This document shows positions 1 through 5,033 of a stretch of 5,033 nucleotides of DNA, piece after piece. The translations under genes and the position numbers were made by a program. Each line of letters opens with the position of its first letter. Position 1 is the first letter of the stretch. Below the pieces are notes generated by a model that was given only the letters and a program-made list of their open reading frames with translations, searched no databases and was not told the origin of the DNA. Origin of the DNA: Helicobacteraceae bacterium (lineage in GTDB: Bacteria; Campylobacterota; Campylobacteria; Campylobacterales; Sulfurimonadaceae); contig JAUVKK010000093.1 of the NCBI GenBank assembly GCA_030596305.1, forward strand, positions 1-5,033, written 5' to 3'.

Positions 1-1484
1 TTAACCGTATAGTCATTATATTCATACTGCGATTTATAGATCGAGAAGTTCCCACTGAAATCACTGTCATTCAGACGCGGATTTGAGATATTAAACGAGT
101 AGTTTTTTGTCAGTTGAGAGTGCTCTACTTTGACCCCGACATTGATACCGGAACCAAAGATATTACGATCATTAACACCTACGCTGATCAGAATACCGCC
201 GTATGAGCCGTAACCACCACCAAGCTGGATATTACCCGTCGGTGCCTCTTTGACCTTAACGACAAGGTCCATTGTCTTTTCGTCTATACGTTTCTCTTCT
301 ATGGTCGAACTCTCAAAGAAACCGGTGCGGCCCAGCGCATTTTTAGAGTCACTCAAGTCTGTCAGGTTGTAACGTTCACCCGGCCCAAGATAGAGTTCAC
401 GACGAATAATACGGTCAAGGGTGCGTCCGTTTCCGGCAATGATCACATTTCTGATGTAGACCTTTTCACCCGGAGTAATACGAAAAACGACTTCAACCGT
501 TCTGTTCTCTTTATCTTTGCGAAGATCTGGAACGACCTGCACAAATGCGTAACCAAGGTCGGCGATCTTGGTCTTAATACGATCAGCATCTTCACGGAAA
601 GTCTTGATGTTAAAAGGTTCTTGTACTTGAAGTCCTACAACTTCACGTAAGATCGCTTCATCAATGACCTGCTTGCTCTGTGAAAGAACAATGCCGCTTA
701 CACGATAGACATTACCTTCACTGAACTGATAGCTCATCTGTGCTGTATATGAGTCAAAGTCTACACGGACGAAGGGTTCATCGATCTTGGCATCAAGGTA
801 ACCGTGCTGCATGTATACATCACGAATACGAAGCGGATCATATCCCAGCTCCGCCAACTGCATCTTACCATCGTTACGGCCCCAGAACCAGCCTATAGAC
901 TGACGTGCTTTATTGGCGATCTGCGCTTCGAAGATCTCTGTTTCCAAACCTTCATTACCAGAGTACTGCAGCTCTTCAATAGTGATCGTCTCACCCTCAT
1001 TGACCTTAAACTCTACCGCGACACTGCCGTTGTCAAGGTACTCCGTCTCGATCTCAACAACAGAGTCGATCTTTCCCTCTTGAGAGAGTGCTCCGATAAT
1101 ACGTTTTTTAGCTGCTTCAAGACGCTTTTCGTCATAAAGCGCCCCTTTTTTGATCTGCAGAAGTGACTCTTGGATCTCTTTGTCACTCTCTTTCCATCCA
1201 CTCATCTTGATCTTGGAGATAATCGGTTTTTCGACAAAGTGAAAGGTGAGAACACCATTCTCTTCATCAGCCCAGATATCCGTAAAGTAGCCCTGTTTGA
1301 AAAATGTCTTAATACTCTCATCGACCTGTTCGATCTCAAGCTCATCACCGACTCTGAGTTTGAGCATACTTTTAGCAATTGACTCGGAGATATGGACCAT
1401 ACCGACAAACTTAATCTCAGTGATCGGTGCAGCAAACAGTGGCAGTGATAATAAGAGCGCCGAAACGGCTTTAAAAAGCTTCAT
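1..1484 (-). CDS. bamA: BamA, outer membrane protein assembly factor (N-terminal 494 residues; 3' end beyond window)
   Basis: BamA is the essential Omp85-family core of the BAM complex, which folds and inserts beta-barrel proteins into the outer membrane. Translating the minus strand from the ATG at 1484 gives 494 uninterrupted codons that run off the left edge. Visible parts: a signal peptide (residues 1-18, hydrophobic core ending LFA|A); POTRA1 about 20-86; POTRA2 about 87-164; POTRA3 about 166-245, with the typical 'GWFWG' and 'Y..HGYLDAKI' pattern; POTRA4 about 258-338; POTRA5 about 343-412, with 'GNGRTLDRIIRREL' (351-364) and 'LGRTGFFE' (384-391), matching E. coli 'GNDTSKDAVLRREM' and 'LNRLGFFE'. 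The barrel begins near 416 ('TGNIQLGGGYGSYGG'), with 'NISNPRL' at 465-471. An in-frame TGA four codons upstream rules out a longer protein; the only alternative start is the TTG directly before the ATG. The ribosome binding site is weak (GAAAGA). Family members usually have about 740-800 residues, so the barrel is mostly missing here. Transcribed divergently from tyrA. Confidence 0.95.
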   Translation of the reverse strand, partial: MKLFKAVSALLLSLPLFAAPITEIKFVGMVHISESIAKSMLKLRVGDELEIEQVDESIKTFFKQGYFTDIWADEENGVLTFHFVEKPIISKIKMSGWKESDKEIQESLLQIKKGALYDEKRLEAAKKRIIGALSQEGKIDSVVEIETEYLDNGSVAVEFKVNEGETITIEELQYSGNEGLETEIFEAQIANKARQSIGWFWGRNDGKMQLAELGYDPLRIRDVYMQHGYLDAKIDEPFVRVDFDSYTAQMSYQFSEGNVYRVSGIVLSQSKQVIDEAILREVVGLQVQEPFNIKTFREDADRIKTKIADLGYAFVQVVPDLRKDKENRTVEVVFRITPGEKVYIRNVIIAGNGRTLDRIIRRELYLGPGERYNLTDLSDSKNALGRTGFFESSTIEEKRIDEKTMDLVVKVKEAPTGNIQLGGGYGSYGGILISVGVNDRNIFGSGINVGVKVEHSQLTKNYSFNISNPRLNDSDFSGNFSIYKSQYEYNDYTV

Positions 1485-1554
1485 CAATATCTTTCATCAG
1501 TATCTCTAAAAAAGATTGCCCGGGGCACTGCTTTTTAGAAACACTCATCTTGCA

Positions 1555-1582
1555 ATTTTAGGCTGTGATTTTAACAGTTGAA
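1555..1582 (-). promoter_or_regulatory. Candidate sigma70 promoter for bamA
   Basis: On the minus strand a TTCAAC box (1577-1582) is followed after 16 bp by TAAAAT (1555-1560), about 70 bp before the bamA start codon. Both boxes match the consensus only partly, and a second overlapping -10-like sequence (TTAAAAT) lies a few bases upstream. It is the best candidate in the leader, but AT-rich sequence produces such matches by chance. Confidence 0.35.
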
Positions 1583-1704
1583 CCATTAATATTGGGTAAA
1601 TAGAGACCATGAATTGAGGATTTCTAAGATATTTGTTCAGAGGTTTCCGTTATCATTATGCACGACAAGACCCCTGCACAATAGTCACTGTTTTTTTGTG
1701 TCTA

Positions 1705-1734
1705 TTTACAGTGGTCTTTTTATACGTATATAAT
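1705..1734 (+). promoter_or_regulatory. Sigma70-type promoter for tyrA
   Basis: TTTACA (1705-1710) is separated by 18 bp from a perfect TATAAT (1729-1734). Upstream T-tracts at 1691-1697 and 1717-1720 fit the T-rich, periodic sequence usual before -10 boxes in Campylobacterota. Transcription would begin near 1741, leaving a leader of only about 15 nt that contains little besides the ribosome binding site. This leaves no room for a transcribed attenuator or riboswitch from this promoter. Confidence 0.7.
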
Positions 1735-1745
1735 TTAAAAAGTAC

Positions 1746-1751
1746 AGAGGA
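1746..1751 (+). promoter_or_regulatory. Ribosome binding site of tyrA
   Basis: AGAGGA lies five bases before the ATG at 1757. Its spacing supports that start, which is also the one that places the Rossmann glycine motif directly at the N terminus as expected. Confidence 0.75.
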
Positions 1752-1756
1752 TTAGA

Positions 1757-2590
1757 ATGAAAATCGGTATTGTCGGATTAGGATTAATGGGGGGTTCGCT
1801 AGCACTCAGCCTGCGTAAACTCTCCTTTGTCTCTAACATCTACGGACTTGATCATAATGTAGAACACCAAAAAGAGGCAATTCGTCTTAACCTGGTAGAA
1901 AAACTCATCGAGTTTGATGAACTCTGCAGACTTGATGTCATCATACTGGCCATTCCGGTCAATGGTGTTATCAAGAGCCTTCAATCTCTTGATAACAAGA
2001 TCTCAGAAACCACAACGATCATCGATCTGGGAAGTACCAAAGAGATCATCGTCAATGCCGTACCTTCTAGTATCCGCAAAAACCTTGTTGCTGCACACCC
2101 GATGACAGGAACTGAGCATAATGGGCCATCCGCTGCATTTGAAGGGCTCTACAAAGACCAGGTCGTCGTTCTTTGTGACCTTGAAGATTCCGGTACCCAC
2201 CAGCAAGAGACAGCTGTGCGGATCTTCTCCGGTATTCATATGCGTCTAAGTTATATGCATGCCCACGAGCATGACCGTCATGCAGCCTTTATCAGCCACA
2301 TGCCCCATGTCATCTCCTACTCTATTGCCAACTCCGTCCTGGCACAAGAGGACAAATACAACATCCTTGCTATGGCTGCCGGTGGTTTTCGTTCCATGAG
2401 CCGCCTTGCCAAGTCCTCTCCGCACATGTGGGAAGATATCTTCAAACAGAACAAAGGGAACCTGCTTGATGCCATTGAGACCTTCCAGACTGAGCTTGAA
2501 CAGTTCAAAAAAGAGATCAAAAACGATGATTGGGAAAAGGTAAGTGAAAAGATGCACAGAGGCAACGAGTTGGAAGATATATTTTCGTAA
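1757..2590 (+). CDS. tyrA: Prephenate dehydrogenase, monofunctional (TyrA)
   Basis: Catalyses NAD(P)-dependent oxidative decarboxylation of prephenate to 4-hydroxyphenylpyruvate, the penultimate step of tyrosine synthesis, in the cytoplasm. The 277-residue protein starts with a Rossmann fold (about 1-160): 'GLGLMGGS' at 7-14 is the dinucleotide-binding loop, and D32 at the end of the second strand suggests NAD+ rather than NADP+. 'DLGSTK' (90-95) and 'HPMTGTE' (114-120, with H114 matching the catalytic histidine of this family) form the active site. The C-terminal helical dimerisation domain (about 165-277) carries 'HDRHAAFISHMPH' (172-184) and 'GGFRSMSRLAKSSPHMW' (209-225), both signature segments. 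There is no chorismate mutase domain and no C-terminal ACT domain, so feedback by tyrosine through ACT is not expected. Arogenate use (cyclohexadienyl dehydrogenase) cannot be excluded from sequence alone. Divergent from bamA and driven by its own promoter; its stop codon lies six bases from that of the convergent batD. Confidence 0.96.
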   Translation: MKIGIVGLGLMGGSLALSLRKLSFVSNIYGLDHNVEHQKEAIRLNLVEKLIEFDELCRLDVIILAIPVNGVIKSLQSLDNKISETTTIIDLGSTKEIIVNAVPSSIRKNLVAAHPMTGTEHNGPSAAFEGLYKDQVVVLCDLEDSGTHQQETAVRIFSGIHMRLSYMHAHEHDRHAAFISHMPHVISYSIANSVLAQEDKYNILAMAAGGFRSMSRLAKSSPHMWEDIFKQNKGNLLDAIETFQTELEQFKKEIKNDDWEKVSEKMHRGNELEDIFS

Positions 2591-2596
2591 CACTTT

Positions 2597-3694
2597 CTAC
2601 TGATATTTTTTAATTAGCGCCTTTAACTCTTTTGGATCTATCGAGATCTCTTTTCCCTCATAAACAGAGGCTTCCAACTGCTCTATGATCGCGTCTATAC
2701 CTTCGTCATCTTTATGAAGCAGCAACAGGTGCAAAAGAGCTTTATCATCACGATAAGAAACTTTTTTTATCTGATATCTACCTCTAAGTACTCTTGCAGT
2801 TATACCTATTAAAAATACAATACCGATAATCCCGGCCACCACCATCCATAAAGTCAGATCACCTCGAACTTTTGACACAGTCTCTGTCTCAGCTACCTTT
2901 GGCAACAGAGCTCTTTTACTCCCAAATATACGAATAGGTACTGCTTCCGTTTGTACTGTTTTTAACCGCTCATCTTTTAAGTCAAAATACACCAATGGCA
3001 TAGATGGAATAATAAAATCACTTGTAGCTGTCATGCTGACCTTTTGACGCCATCTTTCATTGTTTGAACTGCCTGCATTTTCCAGTTTCGGCTCTTCTGT
3101 AAAGATGTTAACACCGCTAATCGTTGGCACTGCTACCGAAATATCTTCAAAATTACCGATACCTTCAATTATGATCTCTGCATTGATTACTGCATCAGCT
3201 GCAACATCTCTGTTCTCCACATCCAACCTAAGTGTAAACTCCCCCACCAAAGCTGTATCTTCTGGAAGACGCTTCACCTGCAGCTCAAGATCATTAGAGT
3301 AATGACTCTCCCAATAACGTTCTGTTTTTAGATTTCCCCAGGCATCCGCCTGTTCTTCATCAATGGCAAGTCTCACCTCAACCGGTGTTATTGCAAGCTG
3401 ACCGCTTTGTTGTGCACTAACGACGTAACGTCTCTTACTCACACGGCAGTTTCCATCTTGGGTATGGATAGTTTTACAGACTTTTTTGAGCCAAATATGT
3501 CTTATCTTGGGTTCTACAAACAGTGGTGATTCACTCTCCACTAAACCACATCTTTTTACCATCAACTCTAGTGCAAAGGGTTCCCCGACAAAAACAGGAC
3601 CTTGTGGACCAGACAAGCTTATATCAGTTTTACTGCTACCCAAAGGATCAATAGTCATTAGCAATAAAATCAGCAGACTACCAAGGCTTTTCAT
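2597..3694 (-). CDS. batD: BatD-like membrane-anchored periplasmic protein
   Basis: BatD proteins accompany the VWA proteins BatA and BatB in the Bat (aerotolerance) cluster; their biochemical role is not established. The 365-residue product has a hydrophobic N-terminal segment (residues 4-14) that looks like a signal peptide without a lipobox. Two beta-rich segments follow. The first is about 23-140, opening with 'TDISLSGPQGPVFVGEPFAL', as BatD N termini do. The second is about 150-257, with 'NAEIIIEGIGNFEDI' (171-185) and 'FIIPSMPLVYFDLKDERLKT' (227-246), close to the family pattern ending in a 'YFD' strand. One transmembrane helix (about 281-303) is followed by a basic stretch and a cytoplasmic tail of about 60 residues. 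It is shorter than many BatD proteins, which often have 450-600 residues. Three cysteines (49, 73, 83) lie in the predicted periplasmic part. The start overlaps the preceding VWA-TPR gene by 17 bp, indicating one operon. Confidence 0.85.
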   Translation of the reverse strand: MKSLGSLLILLLMTIDPLGSSKTDISLSGPQGPVFVGEPFALELMVKRCGLVESESPLFVEPKIRHIWLKKVCKTIHTQDGNCRVSKRRYVVSAQQSGQLAITPVEVRLAIDEEQADAWGNLKTERYWESHYSNDLELQVKRLPEDTALVGEFTLRLDVENRDVAADAVINAEIIIEGIGNFEDISVAVPTISGVNIFTEEPKLENAGSSNNERWRQKVSMTATSDFIIPSMPLVYFDLKDERLKTVQTEAVPIRIFGSKRALLPKVAETETVSKVRGDLTLWMVVAGIIGIVFLIGITARVLRGRYQIKKVSYRDDKALLHLLLLHKDDEGIDAIIEQLEASVYEGKEISIDPKELKALIKKYQ

Positions 3695-5033
3695 CGCTCA
3701 CCCCTTCATCTGCACCTGTGACTTCTATTTTATACGCTTGGTTGTGTTGGCGTCTCTGTACTATTTTAAGCCATTTTTCTGCTTCCCTTTCACTCATTTC
3801 AGAACTGCGGTATTGTCGATTTTCACTCTGTTGAGTCGGCCTTTTTCGCTCTCTCTCTTTTTTGTTCCGAGATGACTCTTCTGTTTTTGGCATACCTGCA
3901 GTCACTTGATCCCTATACCCTCTTTTTATCTCTTCTTCTCTTTTTTTGAGTGCTTTTTTTACTGCTTCCAAGTTCTCTCGACTCTCGCTGTCTTCTCTGA
4001 ATTTCAAGGCCTTTTCATATGCTGAGATCGCCTTTTTCAGCTCTTCATAACTACCCATCTTCGCCAAAGTGTTCCCCAAATTATGAAAAAGTCGATGGTT
4101 CTGCTCAGCATCAACAAAATAGATAGACGCATACAGTCCTGCCGCCATCTTATACCTACCCATTTTATAATAGCCATTGGCTGCATTATATGCTGCTTCC
4201 ACACTTTCATGTTCAAGCGCATAAGACACATATCCTTTGGCACTCTTCCTGTAATTTTCTTGTTTATACGCCGAATTTGCACTCTCTAATCGCTGATAGT
4301 CAAATAACGCTGCTCTTGCAGACGAGGGGTAAACACTCATCAAAACCAGCACCATCAGTGAAGGTAGATAATACTTTTCGCCACGGTGAAAAGAGCTTGT
4401 AGCGATCAAAAACATCAACATCGCCAAACCAATAGGTACAATAAAAAAATGAAAAAATATCGGCTTCTCATCCTCTTGCAAGCTACTCTCTTTCATCGAT
4501 TCAAAAAATGTTAAAAGATCATTTGCATCAAGAACAGCACCCCCGCTCTCTTTTGCCAACGCCTCAATAGCCAGGTTTACCCGGCTGACAACCACCTTAC
4601 CCTGATATCGGAGCAGACCCTCTTCACCTTCGATGACGCTGCCTCTCTGTGTACCGACTGTAAGCAGATAGACTTTTATGCCCTCTTTTTTTGCATATTT
4701 TATCTCTTTGACAAACTCTCTTTTCTCACCACCATCACTGACAATAAGCAGTTTTTTATCTTCACTCTTATCCAACTGTTTGTTGGCCGCTTTTAACAGG
4801 TTGAGTATGTTGGTCCCATGTTCGCTGGTAACACTGTTATTCATTGGCTTGAGTAAAAATGTCAATATCTTATGATCAAAGGTCGGCGGTGATACCAGGT
4901 AACTGCTGTTTGCAAAAGCGATCAGACCGACACGGCTCTTTTTCTCTTTTTCTAAAAGTTCGATGATCTTCTTCTTACCCAGCTCCAAACGGTTGGGGTA
5001 GACATCTTTACACAACATCGAGTCACTGATGTC
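3678..5033 (-). CDS. batB: BatB-BatC fusion: VWA domain, two membrane helices, TPR repeats (N terminus beyond window)
   Basis: The reading frame is open to the right edge; the visible 451 codons begin inside the VWA domain, so the ATG at 5018 is internal and not the start. Residues are counted from the first visible codon. The metal site (MIDAS) is complete: 'DISDS' 1-5, T74 in 'HGTN', D100 in 'VSDGG'. 'GLIAFANSSYLVSPPTFD' (36-53) is typical of BatA/BatB. After the VWA domain (to about 175) come two hydrophobic helices, 192-212 and 221-236, joined by a short loop with R217 and K220 that fits the cytoplasmic side. About three TPR units follow (about 249-275, 277-309, 311-345), then a Lys/Arg/Glu-rich, probably disordered stretch (355-415). 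The C-terminal block 'SEREAEKWLKIVQRRQ' (414-429) resembles the conserved end of BatC-type TPR proteins. Probably 80-100 N-terminal residues with one or two membrane helices are missing. Likely a periplasm-facing partner of BatD, which is translated directly downstream with a 17-bp overlap. Confidence 0.88.
   Translation of the reverse strand, partial: DISDSMLCKDVYPNRLELGKKKIIELLEKEKKSRVGLIAFANSSYLVSPPTFDHKILTFLLKPMNNSVTSEHGTNILNLLKAANKQLDKSEDKKLLIVSDGGEKREFVKEIKYAKKEGIKVYLLTVGTQRGSVIEGEEGLLRYQGKVVVSRVNLAIEALAKESGGAVLDANDLLTFFESMKESSLQEDEKPIFFHFFIVPIGLAMLMFLIATSSFHRGEKYYLPSLMVLVLMSVYPSSARAALFDYQRLESANSAYKQENYRKSAKGYVSYALEHESVEAAYNAANGYYKMGRYKMAAGLYASIYFVDAEQNHRLFHNLGNTLAKMGSYEELKKAISAYEKALKFREDSESRENLEAVKKALKKREEEIKRGYRDQVTAGMPKTEESSRNKKERERKRPTQQSENRQYRSSEMSEREAEKWLKIVQRRQHNQAYKIEVTGADEGVSDEKPW
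3701..3706 (-). promoter_or_regulatory. Ribosome binding site of batD
   Basis: On the minus strand AAGGGG lies six bases before the ATG at 3694-3692, inside the end of the upstream VWA-TPR coding sequence. It decides the batD start and shows that the downstream gene can be initiated on its own within the overlap. Confidence 0.7.

Noticed and set aside
804..1166. 120-codon plus-strand open frame
   Set aside because: It lies antisense to the well-supported bamA POTRA2-3 coding sequence, has no recognisable ribosome binding site or domain, and reads as a shadow of bamA.
1633..1659. Second plus-strand promoter (TTGTTC, 15 bp, CATTAT)
   Set aside because: The spacing is short and the boxes are poor compared with the TTTACA/TATAAT pair downstream; likely chance in AT-rich DNA.
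1658..1684. Eight-codon open frame (MHDKTPAQ) before tyrA as an attenuator leader peptide
   Set aside because: It contains no Tyr or Phe codons, its purine-rich stretch is too far from the ATG, there is no terminator hairpin after it, and it lies upstream of the best promoter.
1691..1697. T7 run as an intrinsic terminator
   Set aside because: No stable GC-rich stem precedes it, and no gene ends here because the flanking genes diverge; it fits better as promoter-upstream T-tract.
2246..2593. 115-codon minus-strand open frame
   Set aside because: It is antisense to the conserved C-terminal domain of tyrA, with no independent sign of coding.
3486..3875. 129-codon plus-strand open frame
   Set aside because: It is antisense to the batB/batD overlap. 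Its Phe/Ser/Leu-rich composition is what Lys/Glu/Arg-rich coding on the other strand produces.
3678..5018. ATG at 5018 as the start of the VWA-TPR gene
   Set aside because: The frame continues upstream to the window edge, and the five codons before this ATG encode the MIDAS 'DISDS', so the true start lies outside.

Overview
The window most likely comes from a bacterium of the Campylobacterota (epsilonproteobacteria), probably a free-living Sulfurovum/Sulfurimonas-like lineage. This is inferred from the style of the BamA and TyrA proteins, the moderate GC content, the T-rich promoter region and the divergent bamA/tyrA pair. As I recall, that pairing also occurs in Campylobacter jejuni (Cj0129c/Cj0130). 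The assignment to phylum is fairly firm; the genus is a guess.

Layout. Positions 1-1484 (minus strand) hold the first 494 codons of bamA: signal peptide, five POTRA domains and the first strands of the outer-membrane barrel. The rest of the gene lies off the left edge. Positions 1485-1756 are a 272-bp divergent intergenic region with a convincing promoter and ribosome binding site for tyrA and a weaker promoter candidate for bamA. Positions 1757-2590 (plus) hold tyrA, a stand-alone prephenate dehydrogenase. Six bases after its stop codon, a minus-strand operon ends tail to tail with it. Read in its own direction, this operon is a VWA-TPR gene (5033-3678, its 5' end off the right edge) followed with a 17-bp overlap by a batD-like gene (3694-2597).

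How the genes relate. BamA inserts barrel proteins into the outer membrane, and TyrA makes the tyrosine precursor 4-hydroxyphenylpyruvate; they share only a promoter region. The right-hand pair belongs to the Bat ('Bacteroides aerotolerance') cluster, normally preceded by a MoxR ATPase, a DUF58 protein and BatA. Here BatB (VWA) and BatC (TPR) are fused into one membrane protein that presents both domains to the periplasm beside the membrane-anchored BatD. The biochemical role of Bat systems is unsettled in general.

Nothing in the window is a clearly new system. The points most worth a second look are a relict signal-peptide-like segment inside the BatB-BatC fusion, cysteines in BatD and next to the VWA metal site, and an inverted repeat over the tyrA -35 box. 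No tRNA, rRNA, mobile element, CRISPR array or convincing intrinsic terminator was seen.
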